This document shows, in pieces, positions 18,168-38,074 of a DNA stretch of 64,000 bases. The translations under genes were made by a program, and so were the position numbers. The stretch spans positions 62,001-126,000 of the forward strand of contig NC_021171.1 of assembly GCF_000242895.2 (NCBI RefSeq), read 5' to 3'. A model generated the notes under the pieces. The model was not told where the DNA came from. It did not search any database and saw only the letters and a list, made by a program, of their open reading frames with translations. How positions within the stretch are numbered: position 1 is the stretch's first letter; each line of letters begins with the position of its first letter. The DNA comes from Bacillus sp. 1NLA3E (lineage in GTDB: Bacteria > Bacillota > Bacilli > Bacillales > Cytobacillaceae).

Positions 18168-18947
18168 GTGATTTTTGTTTTTGACGTCGGCAATACCAAC
18201 ATTGTATTAGGTGTTTATAACAATGAGGAGCTAATACATCATTGGAGAATTGAAACAAACAGAAATAAAACCGAAGATGAATATGGAATGATGATTAAGG
18301 AGTTATTTGATCACGTACATTTATCCTTTTCGGAGATAAATGGCATAATTATCTCTTCAGTTGTTCCTCCAATTATGTTCTCACTAGAAAGAATGTGCCA
18401 AAAGTATTTCCATGTTAAACCTTTAGTCGTAGGACCAGGTATGAAAACAGGGCTTGATATTAAATATGAAAACCCTCGGGAAGTTGGGGCAGACCGAATT
18501 GTAAATGCGGTAGCTGCCATTCATGAGTATGGTAGTCCGTTAATCATAGTCGATTTTGGAACCGCTACTACCTATTGCTACATTAATGAACATAATCAAT
18601 ATATGGGTGGTGCAATAGCTCCTGGTATTGGGATTTCAACAGAGGCGTTGTACTCTAGAGCAGCGAAGTTACCAAGAATAGAGATATCACGCCCCGATGA
18701 TATCATTGGAAAAAATACAGTATCGGCGATGCAATCGGGAATCTTATTCGGCTATGTTGGGCAGGTCGAAGGGATTGTTCAAAGAATGAAAGCACAAAGT
18801 AATGTAAAGCCAATGGTTATTGCCACTGGTGGCTTGGCTACTTTGATTTCACAAGAATCAACTTGTATTGATGTAGTGGACCCATTTTTAACATTAAAGG
18901 GTTTACAGCTTATTTATAAACGGAATATGGAGAGTCTAAAAAAATGA
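18168..18947 (+). CDS. coaX: Type III pantothenate kinase
   Basis: 259 residues of the CoaX family, which phosphorylates pantothenate in the first step of coenzyme A synthesis and is insensitive to CoA feedback. The ASKHA-type phosphate motif [11 protein letters not shown] is at the N-terminus, followed by GADRIVNA and [12 protein letters not shown], with [11 protein letters not shown] further on. GTG 18168 makes the protein begin [11 protein letters not shown] like its relatives and lies 4 bases after GGTGAG; GTG 18156 and 18159 are possible. It heads a probable coaX-hslO-yacD unit. Confidence 0.93.
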   Translation: MIFVFDVGNTNIVLGVYNNEELIHHWRIETNRNKTEDEYGMMIKELFDHVHLSFSEINGIIISSVVPPIMFSLERMCQKYFHVKPLVVGPGMKTGLDIKYENPREVGADRIVNAVAAIHEYGSPLIIVDFGTATTYCYINEHNQYMGGAIAPGIGISTEALYSRAAKLPRIEISRPDDIIGKNTVSAMQSGILFGYVGQVEGIVQRMKAQSNVKPMVIATGGLATLISQESTCIDVVDPFLTLKGLQLIYKRNMESLKK

Positions 18948-18977
18948 ACCCTGCTACAACGAGAAAGGAGCATAGGA

Positions 18978-19856
18978 ATGAGTGATTATTTAGTAAAGGG
19001 CTTAGCATTTGATGGCCAGGTTAGGGCATATGCCGCAAGAACAACGCAAACAGTTGAAGAAGCACAAAGGCGCCACCATACATGGCCTATTGCTTCAGCA
19101 GCCTTAGGACGGACCATGACAGCAGGTGTTATTATGGGCGCTATGTTAAAGGGAGATCAAAAGCTAACAATTAAGATTGAAGGTGGAGGTCCTATTGGGC
19201 CAATATTAGTAGATAGTAATGCAAAAGGTGAGGTTAGAGGATATGTTACCAATCCACATATCCACTTTGAACAAAATGCCCAAGGAAAGCTTAATGTTGG
19301 TAAAGCTGTTGGGAACACTGGAACGTTAACTGTTGTTAAGGATATCGGTCTGAGAGACTTTTTTAGCGGTCAAGTCCCGATTGTGTCAGGAGAATTGGGA
19401 GAAGACTTTTCCTATTATTTTGCCACATCAGAACAAGTTCCATCGTCAGTTGGTGTGGGTGTTCTAGTTAATCCGGATAATTCAATTTTGGCTGCAGGTG
19501 GATTTATTATTCAACTGATGCCTGATACACAAGAAGAAACGATTGAAAAGATAGAACAGAAGCTTAAAGAAATTCCTGCCGTATCAAGTTTGATTCAGAG
19601 GGGACTAAATCCGGAGGAGCTGTTAGAAGAAATTCTAGGTAAAGGAAATGTTCATTTTCTTGAAACCGTGCCTGTTTCTTTTTCATGTAATTGTTCGAAG
19701 GGCCGCTTTGCCAGCGCGATTATTGGTTTAGGAAAAGCGGAGATAAAGGATATGATTGAGGAAGATGGACAAGCAGAGGTCCATTGTCATTTCTGCAATG
19801 AAAAATATCTTTTTTCAAAGCAAGAGTTAGAGGAATTAGGTAAAGAGGCTAAATAA
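18978..19856 (+). CDS. hslO: Redox-regulated chaperone Hsp33
   Basis: 292 residues, typical for Hsp33, a cytoplasmic holdase switched on by oxidation. Four zinc-binding cysteines are visible near the C-terminus as SCNCSK and CHFC, which form disulfides under oxidative stress. The N-terminal core ([17 protein letters not shown], then [19 protein letters not shown]) is typical. AAAGGAG lies 9 bases before ATG 18978. Confidence 0.97.
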   Translation: MSDYLVKGLAFDGQVRAYAARTTQTVEEAQRRHHTWPIASAALGRTMTAGVIMGAMLKGDQKLTIKIEGGGPIGPILVDSNAKGEVRGYVTNPHIHFEQNAQGKLNVGKAVGNTGTLTVVKDIGLRDFFSGQVPIVSGELGEDFSYYFATSEQVPSSVGVGVLVNPDNSILAAGGFIIQLMPDTQEETIEKIEQKLKEIPAVSSLIQRGLNPEELLEEILGKGNVHFLETVPVSFSCNCSKGRFASAIIGLGKAEIKDMIEEDGQAEVHCHFCNEKYLFSKQELEELGKEAK

Positions 19857-19880
19857 CGGAGAAACGTTGGAGGAAGACGC

Positions 19881-20759
19881 GTGAAAAAAAAGCACTACTT
19901 GCTTATTATAGCAGGGCTTGTCATCCTAAATATTTTAACCTTTTCAGTTATACTTTTAAAACCCCATTGGCTCCAAAGTAACCAGGAAAAAGTTGCATCA
20001 ATAGGAAATGATTCAATTTCACGTCAAGAATGGTTGAATGAAATGGAAGCTAGATATGGAGAAAGCATTTTAAAGGATTTAATTGATCAAAGGGTAATAG
20101 AGCAGATGGCAAAGAAGTATAATATTAGTGTCAAGGATAAGGATATTGACCGGGAATTAACCCTTTTGAAAACCACGACCTATACTCAAGGCCAAAATCA
20201 AAATGAAGAAAAACTGCGCCAGCAAATTAAGTACAGTTTGTTACTTGAAGAGATTCTAACAAAGGATGCAGTTGTATCAAATAAAGAAATGAAAAAATAT
20301 TATAATCAGAATAAAAGCCTTTTTGTTGTCCCTACTTCCTATCATCTTTCCCAAATTATCGTCCATACAAAAAAGGAAGCAGAGCAAACTATTAAAGAAT
20401 TAGCCCAGGGTTCTAGTTTTTCAGTTTTAGCGATGGAACGTTCAATTGATGAATTTTCTGCGAATCAGGGTGGTGACATTGGTTATGTAAATGAAGAAGA
20501 CGAAAGAATCTCCAATGACATCATGGAGAAGATAAAGGATTTAAAACCAGGGAAATGGACACAACAATATAAAACAGATGAAGGTTATGCGGTTTATCTC
20601 CTTCATGAACGGATTCCTGAAAAAAAATATTCATACAAAGAGGTTAAGAACCAGATCCGTCGGCAATTAGCACTTGAACAGATGGATATGTCCGTTTCAG
20701 CGGATATTTTCTGGAAAGAGGCAAAGGTAGAATGGTTTTACGGGAATAAAAAGGATTAG
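19881..20759 (+). CDS. yacD: Membrane-anchored peptidyl-prolyl isomerase YacD (PrsA/SurA type)
   Basis: 292 residues: an N-terminal membrane anchor (residues 5-25), a SurA-like N-domain, then a parvulin (PpiC) domain (YHLSQIIVHTKKEAEQ, later GGDIGYVNEED) and a C-terminal helical part. It is likely to act on the outer face of the membrane in folding of exported proteins. PrsA of B. subtilis is a lipoprotein; no cysteine lipobox is seen here, so this protein should stay as an uncleaved signal anchor. GTG 19881 has TTGGAGGA about 8 bases upstream. Confidence 0.85.
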   Translation: MKKKHYLLIIAGLVILNILTFSVILLKPHWLQSNQEKVASIGNDSISRQEWLNEMEARYGESILKDLIDQRVIEQMAKKYNISVKDKDIDRELTLLKTTTYTQGQNQNEEKLRQQIKYSLLLEEILTKDAVVSNKEMKKYYNQNKSLFVVPTSYHLSQIIVHTKKEAEQTIKELAQGSSFSVLAMERSIDEFSANQGGDIGYVNEEDERISNDIMEKIKDLKPGKWTQQYKTDEGYAVYLLHERIPEKKYSYKEVKNQIRRQLALEQMDMSVSADIFWKEAKVEWFYGNKKD

Positions 20760-20788
20760 TCATCCTAGTTTAATCAAACAATTTTTTA

Positions 20789-20829
20789 TGGGGTGTCTTT
20801 CAGTCAAACTGAGTGATGCCCTGTTTTTT
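20789..20829 (+). terminator. Terminator after yacD
   Basis: GGGTGTCTTTCAG pairs imperfectly (several G-T pairs) with CTGAGTGATGCCC; a T7 tract follows. Confidence 0.6.
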
Positions 20830-20900
20830 TAAGCAATTAGCCTATTCTTAATAATTTAAAAAGATTTATCATGAATATTTGGATTTTTTGAACAAAACGG

Positions 20901-20929
20901 TTGACAAATACTCTGAAAATTGGTAGATT
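20901..20929 (+). promoter_or_regulatory. Sigma-A promoter of cysK
   Basis: TTGACA (20901-20906), 17 bases, TAGATT (20924-20929). Confidence 0.7.
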
Positions 20930-20938
20930 TACTTTTAT

Positions 20939-20964
20939 AAAACCTATATAAATACTCGGATTAA
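20939..20964 (+). promoter_or_regulatory. Possible CymR operator at cysK
   Basis: Just downstream of the promoter, ACCTATATAAATACTCGG followed by ATTAA is an imperfect dyad (CC, AT-rich centre, GG) that resembles the CymR site that represses cysK when cysteine is ample in B. subtilis. The motif was recalled, not scored. Confidence 0.3.
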
Positions 20965-20978
20965 GAGGTGGAGAGAAA

Positions 20979-21905
20979 ATGGTAAAAGTAGCAAATTCAG
21001 TTGCAGATTTAGTAGGACAAACACCAATAGTGAAATTAAATCGTGTTGTTGATGAAAACAGTGCCGATGTGTATTTAAAATTAGAGTACTTTAACCCTGG
21101 GAGTAGCGTAAAAGACCGTATTGCACTTGCAATGATCGAAGCGGCAGAAGAAGACGGAAGTTTAAAACCAGGCTCTACAATTATCGAACCAACAAGCGGA
21201 AATACTGGTATTGGCTTGGCTATGATTGCAGCAGCAAAAGGTTATAAAGCTATTTTAGTAATGCCGGAAACAATGAGTTTAGAGCGCCGCAATCTCCTTC
21301 GTGCATATGGTGCTGATTTAGTGCTGACACCTGGACCAGAAGGTATGGGCGGAGCTATTCGTAAAGCGGAAGAGCTAGCTAAAGAAAATGGTTATTTCGT
21401 ACCACAACAATTCAACAATTTTGCCAACCCGGAAGTACACAAAAGAACAACTGGAAAAGAAATCGCTGAACAATTAGGCGACCAATTAGATGCGTTTATC
21501 GCAGGGATTGGTACAGGTGGTACAATTACAGGCGTAGGACAAGTGCTTCGCGAAAAATATGCGAATATTAAAGTATATGCAGTTGAACCTTCTGATTCAC
21601 CTGTATTATCTGGAGGAAAACCAGGACCTCATAAAATCCAAGGAATTGGAGCAGGTTTTGTACCAAAGGTATTAGATACAGATGTATACGATGAAATCAT
21701 TCAAGTAACAGGTGATCAAGCCTATGAAGCTGCACGCAATGCTGCTAAAAAAGAAGGAATCCTAGCCGGTGTTTCTGGTGGGGCAGCCATTTATGCGGCG
21801 TTAAAGGTAGCAAAAGAGCTTGGTAAAGGGAAGAAAGTTGTTGCGATCATTCCAGATAATGGTGAGCGCTACTTCAGTACTCCGCTTTATCAATTTGAAG
21901 ATTAA
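20979..21905 (+). CDS. cysK: Cysteine synthase A (O-acetylserine sulfhydrylase)
   Basis: 308 residues of fold type II PLP enzyme. The PLP lysine is K45 in SSVKDR; the substrate loop TSGNTG is at 72-77; a glycine-rich phosphate loop GTGGT and a serine-type end segment GVSGGA are present. It makes cysteine from O-acetylserine and sulfide; the acetyl donor product comes from CysE, encoded at 49417. AGGTGG lies 7 bases before ATG 20979. Flanked by a promoter and a terminator, so probably monocistronic. Confidence 0.97.
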   Translation: MVKVANSVADLVGQTPIVKLNRVVDENSADVYLKLEYFNPGSSVKDRIALAMIEAAEEDGSLKPGSTIIEPTSGNTGIGLAMIAAAKGYKAILVMPETMSLERRNLLRAYGADLVLTPGPEGMGGAIRKAEELAKENGYFVPQQFNNFANPEVHKRTTGKEIAEQLGDQLDAFIAGIGTGGTITGVGQVLREKYANIKVYAVEPSDSPVLSGGKPGPHKIQGIGAGFVPKVLDTDVYDEIIQVTGDQAYEAARNAAKKEGILAGVSGGAAIYAALKVAKELGKGKKVVAIIPDNGERYFSTPLYQFED

Positions 21906-21921
21906 GAGGGTAAATGAGAGA

Positions 21922-21958
21922 AGAGAGGCAGAAGCTAACAGCTGATGCCTCTTTTTCT
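21922..21958 (+). terminator. Terminator after cysK
   Basis: AGAGGCA (21924-21930) pairs with TGCCTCT (21945-21951), with an inner AGCT/AGCT stem; T5 follows. Confidence 0.75.
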
Positions 21959-22199
21959 TATTAGGAGAAATATGATTCTGATAAAATAATTGGATCGTAA
22001 AAATGGAGGTTCGTTTGTGTCCGCTCCCTTCGATTAGAATTTTTATATGGGATTACTCGCAAATTTATTATAAAATTAGCTAAGAAAATTGGATTTAATG
22101 AGGTAATTGGATTTTTCAAACCAGAAAAACTGTTGAAGCTAAGGTCGGATTTTTACCAACACAATCTAAGGGTTGGTTCAGCTACAGGAGGAATTACCA
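21959..22199 (+). other. cysK-folP spacer where pabB-pabA-pabC would be expected
   Basis: B. subtilis carries pabB, pabA and pabC here. I see only 241 bases without a convincing gene. One frame (about 22017-22200) stays open for about 60 codons (LEFLYGITRKFIIKLAKKIG and onward) but has no good start and no family I recognise; it may be the decayed end of a lost gene. AATGGAGG at about 22003 resembles an orphan ribosome binding site. Confidence 0.6.
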
Positions 22200-23048
22200 A
22201 TGCGAAAAGAAAGAAAAACAACCATTCAATGTGGTTCATTTTCACTTGATTATGAAAAAAAGACCTTAATAATGGGAATATTGAATGTTACTCCAGATTC
22301 TTTTTCCGATGGAGGAAATTATACTCATATAGAAAAAGCAGTGCATCATGCGCTTGAAATGGTCGAACAGGGCGCCGATATTATTGATGTAGGTGGGGAA
22401 TCTACAAGACCTGGTTATGTTCAAATCTCCGTTGAGGAAGAAATCAACCGAGTGGTTCCGGTAATTCAGGCTCTGTCGAAGAGTGTTCATGTTCCAATTT
22501 CCATAGATACTTATAAGGCGGAAGTCGCAAAACAAGCAATTCTTGCTGGAGCTCATATAATTAATGATATCTGGGGAGCTAAAGCAGACCCAAACATGGC
22601 AGCGGTGGCCGCAGAGTTACAGGTGCCAATCGTACTGATGCACAATCGAAACGATCGAAATTATTCGGATCTCTTTATTCGAGATGTTTTCAATGATTTA
22701 TTTGAGAGTATTGCCCTTGTAAAACAAGCAGGTGTAAAAGATGACATGATTATTCTTGATCCAGGTATCGGTTTTGCAAGGGATCTAGAAGAAAACCTCG
22801 AAACGATGCGAAATTTGGACAAGATCGTTTCATTAGGGTATCCTGTTTTACTAGGAACATCACGAAAGTCATTGATTGGGAATGTCATGAATTTACCTAC
22901 TTCAGAACGAATGGAGGGAACAGGAGCAACGGTTTGTTACGGGATACAAAAAGGGTGTCAAATCGTCCGAGTTCATGATGTTAAAGAAATGGCTAGAATG
23001 GCAAAAATGATGGATGCACTATTGGCAAAGGGGGAGTATGGTGGATAA
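22200..23048 (+). CDS. folP: Dihydropteroate synthase
   Basis: 282 residues. The DHPS signatures are visible: MGILNVTPDSFSDGG, then GADIIDVGGESTRPG, ISIDTYKAEVA, NDIWGAK, DPGIGFA and GTSRKSLIG. It joins p-aminobenzoate to dihydropterin pyrophosphate and is the sulfonamide target. CAGGAGG lies 9 bases before ATG 22200; the frame runs 9 codons further to a TTG that lacks a site. It overlaps the folB start by 8 bases and heads a folP-folB-folK-yazB-dusB unit. Confidence 0.97.
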   Translation: MRKERKTTIQCGSFSLDYEKKTLIMGILNVTPDSFSDGGNYTHIEKAVHHALEMVEQGADIIDVGGESTRPGYVQISVEEEINRVVPVIQALSKSVHVPISIDTYKAEVAKQAILAGAHIINDIWGAKADPNMAAVAAELQVPIVLMHNRNDRNYSDLFIRDVFNDLFESIALVKQAGVKDDMIILDPGIGFARDLEENLETMRNLDKIVSLGYPVLLGTSRKSLIGNVMNLPTSERMEGTGATVCYGIQKGCQIVRVHDVKEMARMAKMMDALLAKGEYGG

Positions 23049-23400
23049 AATTGAACTATATAGAATGGATTTTTTTGGATATCACGGTGTTCTACCTGAA
23101 GAAAACCGACTAGGACAGCGGTTCATGGTTGACTTAACCGTTTTCGTCGATTTAAAAAGAGCTGGAGAAAGTGATAATCTAAATGATTCTATTAACTATG
23201 CAGAACTTTTTTCTATCTGTAAAGATGTAGTAGAAGGTGAACCTTTAAAATTAATTGAGGCAGTAGCTGAAAAAATAGCGACGAACGTCCTTAAAACATA
23301 TGAAATGGTTTCAGAGTGTACCGTAAAGGTTATAAAACCGAACCCGCCTATTCCAGGACATTACCAACATGTTGCCGTGGAAATCAAAAGGAGTCGATAA
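23041..23400 (+). CDS. folB: Dihydroneopterin aldolase
   Basis: 119 residues, with DFFGYHGVLPEENRLGQRF at the N-terminus, the catalytic-region motif INYAELF, and the C-terminal KPNPPIPGHYQHVAVEI. It cleaves dihydroneopterin to hydroxymethyl-dihydropterin and glycolaldehyde in folate synthesis. GTG 23041 (start MDKIELY) fits the family N-terminus and gives 5 bases to AGGGGGAG; ATG 23038, one codon earlier, is the alternative. Overlaps folP. Confidence 0.95.
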   Translation: MDKIELYRMDFFGYHGVLPEENRLGQRFMVDLTVFVDLKRAGESDNLNDSINYAELFSICKDVVEGEPLKLIEAVAEKIATNVLKTYEMVSECTVKVIKPNPPIPGHYQHVAVEIKRSR

Positions 23401-23403
23401 TAA

Positions 23404-23934
23404 ATGGGGAGAAATTTGGCATATCTGTCTATCGGTTCAAATATGGGGGATCGATTTTATTATTTGAAAAATGCCATTCAATTATTAACTAATGAAAAAG
23501 AGATTGAGTTGGTAAATGCTTCTTCAATTTATGAGACAGATCCTGTTGGATATGAAAATCAAGGCCCCTTTTTAAATATGGTCATTGCTATAAATACTGG
23601 ACTTTCACCTGAAGACCTGCTAAAGTTGTGTTTAAAAATTGAAATTGATCTTGGTAGAAAAAGGGAAATTAAGTGGGGCCCAAGGACATTGGACCTTGAC
23701 ATTCTACTATATAATCATGAAAATATTGAAACAGAAGATCTTATAGTTCCTCATCCTCGGATGCATCATAGAGCATTTGTTATGGTACCTCTCATAGAAA
23801 TCAACAACGATATTAACGTACCGATGATTGAGAAACCTATGAAATTATGGGTGGAAAATCTGCCTGATAAAAAAGGAGTACGAATATGGAAGCAGAAAAA
23901 TGGGGAAGACGTATTCGCGCTTTTCGAAAGCTAA
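23404..23934 (+). CDS. folK: Hydroxymethyl-dihydropterin pyrophosphokinase
   Basis: 176 residues. HPPK hallmarks: AYLSIGSNMGDR at the N-terminus, YETDPVG, and the signature KWGPRTLDLDILLY. It adds pyrophosphate from ATP to hydroxymethyl-dihydropterin, producing the FolP substrate. It starts 3 bases after folB; its last 49 bases overlap yazB in another frame. Confidence 0.96.
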   Translation: MGRNLAYLSIGSNMGDRFYYLKNAIQLLTNEKEIELVNASSIYETDPVGYENQGPFLNMVIAINTGLSPEDLLKLCLKIEIDLGRKREIKWGPRTLDLDILLYNHENIETEDLIVPHPRMHHRAFVMVPLIEINNDINVPMIEKPMKLWVENLPDKKGVRIWKQKNGEDVFALFES

Positions 23935-24101
23935 AAGGATTCACACAAGAATCTTTTGCTAAAAAAGTAGGCGTATCGGTTTCAGTTTTGGGAGAAATGG
24001 AACGTGGTAATCGATTTCCAACACAGGAGTTTTTAGAGTTAGTTGCCGCCATTCTACAAATAGACGTAGAAGAGCTAACACCACCAGATGAACAAGAATA
24101 A
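23886..24101 (+). CDS. yazB: Small XRE-family helix-turn-helix protein YazB
   Basis: 71 residues consisting of one XRE/Cro-type helix-turn-helix (IRAFRKLKGFTQESFAKKVG, then VSVLGEMERGNRFPTQEFLE) and an acidic tail. Likely a DNA-binding regulator of unknown targets. The start lies inside folK, with AAAAGGAG 9 bases before ATG 23886. B. subtilis has the same overlap between folK and yazB, suggesting coupled expression with folate genes. Confidence 0.87.
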   Translation: MEAEKWGRRIRAFRKLKGFTQESFAKKVGVSVSVLGEMERGNRFPTQEFLELVAAILQIDVEELTPPDEQE

Positions 24102-24169
24102 TAAGCGGATGCTGGATGATCAGCACCGGTAGGCATAAGCTAAACAACTAGAGGAAGGAGGTAACTCGT

Positions 24170-25171
24170 ATGTTGAAAATCGGAAATATTGAGATGAAAA
24201 ACCCGATTGTTCTTGCACCGATGGCAGGAGTCTGCAACTCTGCATTTCGCCTGACGGTAAAGGAATTCGGAGCAGGTTTAGTTTGCGCGGAGATGGTCAG
24301 TGATAAAGGAATCGTCTATAAAAATGAAAAAACGTTGGATATGCTTTATATTGATGAACAGGAAAAACCACTAAGTCTGCAGATTTTTGGCGGAGAGAGG
24401 GAAACTCTTGTAGAAGCAGCTCGTTTTGTTGATGAGAATACAAATGCCGATATTATTGATATTAATATGGGTTGCCCAGTGCCGAAGATTACCAAAGTGG
24501 ACGCCGGTGCAAAGTGGCTGCTTGACCCAGATAAAATTTATGAAATGGTTGCAGCCGTTGTTGACGCAGTCAAAAAACCAGTAACCGTTAAAATGAGAAT
24601 GGGCTGGGATCTAAACCATATTTATGCGGTTCAGAACGCCCAAGCGGTAGAACGAGCTGGTGGGCAAGCGGTTGCCCTTCATGGTCGTACGCGAGTCCAG
24701 ATGTATGAAGGGAAATCTGACTGGGATATTATCCGTCAGGTTAAACAAGCCGTAAACATCCCAATTATCGGTAATGGGGATGTACAAACTCCTCAGGATG
24801 CTAAAAAAATGCTTACTGAAACCGGCTGTGACGGAGTTATGATTGGTCGAGCGGCTTTAGGGAATCCGTGGATGATCTATCGTACTGTAAAATACCTTGA
24901 AACTGGTGAGCTAATCAGTGAGCCAAGCGCTCGCGAAAAAATAGACGTTTGCATTCTTCATTTAGATCGATTGATTGATTTGAAAAACGAAAACATCGGT
25001 GTTCGTGAAATGAGAAAGCATGCTGCCTGGTATTTAAAAGGGATAAGAGGAAATGCCGTTGTTCGAAATGCGATTAACGAATGTGTTACAAGAGCGGAGT
25101 TAGTTGCGTTATTATATGGCCTTGTTACAGATTTAGAAGACAAAGAACAACTTGCAATACATGTTGGGTAG
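24170..25171 (+). CDS. dusB: tRNA-dihydrouridine synthase
   Basis: 333 residues, an FMN-dependent TIM-barrel enzyme. Visible are the N-terminal APMAGVCNSAFR, the catalytic-cysteine segment NMGCPVPKI, KMRMGWD, HGRTR and NGDVQ, and the FMN phosphate site GVMIGRAALGNPW. It reduces uridines in the tRNA D-loop. AAGGAGG lies 8 bases before ATG 24170. Conserved neighbour of yazB; a terminator follows. Confidence 0.96.
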   Translation: MLKIGNIEMKNPIVLAPMAGVCNSAFRLTVKEFGAGLVCAEMVSDKGIVYKNEKTLDMLYIDEQEKPLSLQIFGGERETLVEAARFVDENTNADIIDINMGCPVPKITKVDAGAKWLLDPDKIYEMVAAVVDAVKKPVTVKMRMGWDLNHIYAVQNAQAVERAGGQAVALHGRTRVQMYEGKSDWDIIRQVKQAVNIPIIGNGDVQTPQDAKKMLTETGCDGVMIGRAALGNPWMIYRTVKYLETGELISEPSAREKIDVCILHLDRLIDLKNENIGVREMRKHAAWYLKGIRGNAVVRNAINECVTRAELVALLYGLVTDLEDKEQLAIHVG

Positions 25172-25217
25172 GGTTGGCTTATTTTCAACTTTTCAACATT
25201 ACTTTTGTTATAAAATA

Positions 25218-25247
25218 AACTGCCAGTACATAACTGGCAGTTTTATT
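25218..25247 (+). terminator. Terminator after dusB
   Basis: AACTGCCAGT (25218-25227) pairs perfectly with ACTGGCAGTT (25233-25242), followed by TTATT. Confidence 0.75.
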
Positions 25248-25293
25248 CTATTTAATTTTCATTTTTGATGTCTGAACTGATAAGATTGTGTAA

Positions 25294-26865
<1,572 letters not shown>

Positions 26866-26877
26866 TAATATTTATTT

Positions 26878-26906
26878 AGGCAGGCCCGATGGTCTGTCTT
26901 TTTTTT
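26878..26906 (+). terminator. Terminator after lysS
   Basis: AGGCAGGCC (26878-26886) pairs with GGTCTGTCT (26891-26899), two G-T pairs, then eight T. Confidence 0.8.
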
Positions 26907-27021
26907 GAAAAATTAAGATAGTGCAGAGTATGATATTGAAAGGTAAATACTTATTAAAGAAGTGGATAATTATTAGAATATTTTGCATTTAACTCCAAGT
27001 GTAAAAAGTATTAAAAACATA

Positions 27022-27050
27022 TTGCAACGAGCTCAAAATGGTGCTATATT
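27022..27050 (+). promoter_or_regulatory. rRNA operon 1 promoter P1
   Basis: TTGCAA (27022-27027), 17 bases, TATATT (27045-27050), about 225 bases before mature 16S. Confidence 0.6.
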
Positions 27051-27104
27051 ATTATCTGTTGCCACGATATAGCAACGAGATAAAAAAAGAATTTTAATAA
27101 AGTG

Positions 27105-27133
27105 TTGACTCGGTATTAACAGTGTGTTAGTAT
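27105..27133 (+). promoter_or_regulatory. rRNA operon 1 promoter P2
   Basis: TTGACT (27105-27110), 17 bases, TAGTAT (27128-27133). Tandem P1-P2 promoters are usual for Bacillus rRNA operons. Confidence 0.65.
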
Positions 27134-27167
27134 TAAAAAGTCGCTTTTGAGCGAAGTTGAGTCAAGT

Positions 27168-27177
27168 TGCTCTTTGA
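27168..27177 (+). promoter_or_regulatory. boxA antitermination site, rRNA operon 1
   Basis: TGCTCTTTGA matches the rRNA boxA consensus bound by NusB-NusE. The same site occurs at 33052 before operon 2. Confidence 0.75.
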
Positions 27178-27274
27178 AAACTAAACAAACAAACGTCAAC
27201 AATATTATTTTTTAATAGTGTGAATGACTTCGGTCATGACACTAGCCAACGTAACTTTTATGAGTCAATCAACT

Positions 27275-31963
<4,689 letters not shown>

Positions 31964-32037
31964 AAAACGGTGTTATTAGTTTTACAACTTCTTCTGCATT
32001 ATCTAGTTTTGAGGGAATGAAAATTCCCAATTAAATA

Positions 32038-32154
<117 letters not shown>

Positions 32155-32165
32155 CTGTAATATAT

Positions 32166-32241
32166 GGAGGATTAGCTCAGCTGGGAGAGCATCTGCCTTA
32201 CAAGCAGAGGGTCGGCGGTTCGAGCCCGTCATCCTCCACCA
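32166..32241 (+). tRNA. tRNA-Val (TAC)
   Basis: Acceptor GGAGGAT/ATCCTCC, anticodon loop CTTACAA, CCA encoded. First of nine tRNAs in the order Val-Thr-Lys-Leu-Gly-Leu-Arg-Pro-Ala, the trnJ order of B. subtilis. Confidence 0.96.
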
Positions 32242-32259
32242 TATATTTTCCAAAAGTTT

Positions 32260-32335
<76 letters not shown>

Positions 32336-32350
32336 CTTAGTTTTTTGTAC

Positions 32351-32426
32351 GAGCCATTAGCTCAGCTGGTAGAGCATCTGACTTTTAATCAGAGGGTCGA
32401 AGGTTCAAGTCCTTCATGGCTCACCA
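32351..32426 (+). tRNA. tRNA-Lys (TTT)
   Basis: Acceptor GAGCCAT/ATGGCTC, anticodon loop CTTTTAA, CCA encoded. Confidence 0.96.
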
Positions 32427-32441
32427 TTTTTATTTGAATAT

Positions 32442-32526
32442 GCGGGTGTGGCGGAATTGGCAGACGCACTAGACTTAGGATCTAGCGCCGCAAGGCGTGG
32501 GGGTTCGACTCCCTTCACCCGCACCA
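32442..32526 (+). tRNA. tRNA-Leu (TAG)
   Basis: 85 nt with a long variable arm (CGCCGCAAGGCG), typical of leucine. Anticodon loop CTTAGGA, CCA encoded. Confidence 0.95.
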
Positions 32527-32550
32527 TTTTCACAAAAAGAATATATAAAC

Positions 32551-32625
32551 GCGGAAGTAGTTCAGTGGTAGAACATCACCTTGCCAAGGTGGGGGTCGCG
32601 GGTTCGAATCCCGTCTTCCGCTCCA
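32551..32625 (+). tRNA. tRNA-Gly (GCC)
   Basis: Acceptor GCGGAAG/CTTCCGC, anticodon loop TTGCCAA, CCA encoded. Confidence 0.96.
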
Positions 32626-32633
32626 TTTTTTAT

Positions 32634-32722
32634 GCCGGGGTGGCGGAACTGGCAGACGCACAGGACTTAAAATCCTGCGGTAGGTGACTACCGTACCGGT
32701 TCGATTCCGGTCCTCGGCACCA
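32634..32722 (+). tRNA. tRNA-Leu (TAA)
   Basis: 89 nt with a long variable arm (GGTAGGTGACTACC), anticodon loop CTTAAAA, CCA encoded. Confidence 0.95.
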
Positions 32723-32732
32723 TTTTAAATAT

Positions 32733-32809
32733 GCGCCCGTAGCTCAATTGGATAGAGTATCTGACTACGAATCAGAAGGTTGTAGGTTCGACCCCTGTCG
32801 GGCGCACCA
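32733..32809 (+). tRNA. tRNA-Arg (ACG)
   Basis: Acceptor GCGCCCG/CGGGCGC, anticodon ACG (wobble A expected to become inosine), CCA encoded. Confidence 0.96.
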
Positions 32810-32815
32810 TAAATA

Positions 32816-32892
32816 CGGGAAGTAGCTCAGCTTGGTAGAGCACTTGGTTTGGGACCAAGGGGTCGCAGGTTCGAATCCTGTCTTCCCGACCA
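32816..32892 (+). tRNA. tRNA-Pro (TGG)
   Basis: Acceptor CGGGAAG/CTTCCCG, anticodon loop TTTGGGA, CCA encoded. Confidence 0.96.
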
Positions 32893-32906
32893 TTCAATCT
32901 TCATTT

Positions 32907-32982
32907 GGGGCCTTAGCTCAGCTGGGAGAGCGCCTGCTTTGCACGCAGGAGGTCAGCGGTTCGATCCCGCTAGGCTCCACCA
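32907..32982 (+). tRNA. tRNA-Ala (TGC)
   Basis: Acceptor beginning GGGGCCT, anticodon loop TTTGCAC, CCA encoded. Last of the array; the next rRNA promoter begins 10 bases later. Confidence 0.96.
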
Positions 32983-32991
32983 AATAAATAG

Positions 32992-33021
32992 TTGACAAGT
33001 CTTTATGAAATATGTTACTAT
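32992..33021 (+). promoter_or_regulatory. rRNA operon 2 promoter
   Basis: Consensus TTGACA (32992-32997), 18 bases, TACTAT (33016-33021), between tRNA-Ala and boxA 2. Only one promoter is obvious, unlike the two of operon 1. Confidence 0.7.
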
Positions 33022-33051
33022 TATAAAGTTGCTTATGCAGCTATTGCAAGT

Positions 33052-33061
33052 TGCTCTTTGA
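33052..33061 (+). promoter_or_regulatory. boxA antitermination site, rRNA operon 2
   Basis: TGCTCTTTGA, identical to the site before operon 1. Confidence 0.75.
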
Positions 33062-33158
33062 AAACTAAACAAACAAACGTCAACAATATTATTTTTTAAT
33101 AGTGTGAATGACTTCGGTCATGACACTAGCCAACGTAACTTTTATGAGTCAATCAACT

Positions 33159-37846
<4,688 letters not shown>

Positions 37847-37920
37847 AAAACGGTGTTATTAGTTTTACAACTTCTTCTGCATTATCTAGTTTTGAGGGAA
37901 TGAAAATTCCCAATTAAATA

Positions 37921-38037
<117 letters not shown>

Positions 38038-38043
38038 CAAATG

Positions 38044-38074
38044 AAGAACAACTCATTGAGTTGTTCTTTTTTTT
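38044..38074 (+). terminator. Terminator of rRNA operon 2
   Basis: AAGAACAACTCA pairs with TGAGTTGTTCTT around a one-base loop region, followed by T8. Confidence 0.88.

Noticed and set aside
22017-22200. Small protein gene between cysK and folP
   Set aside because: The frame lacks a plausible start with ribosome binding site and shows no recognisable family; kept only as a possible scar.
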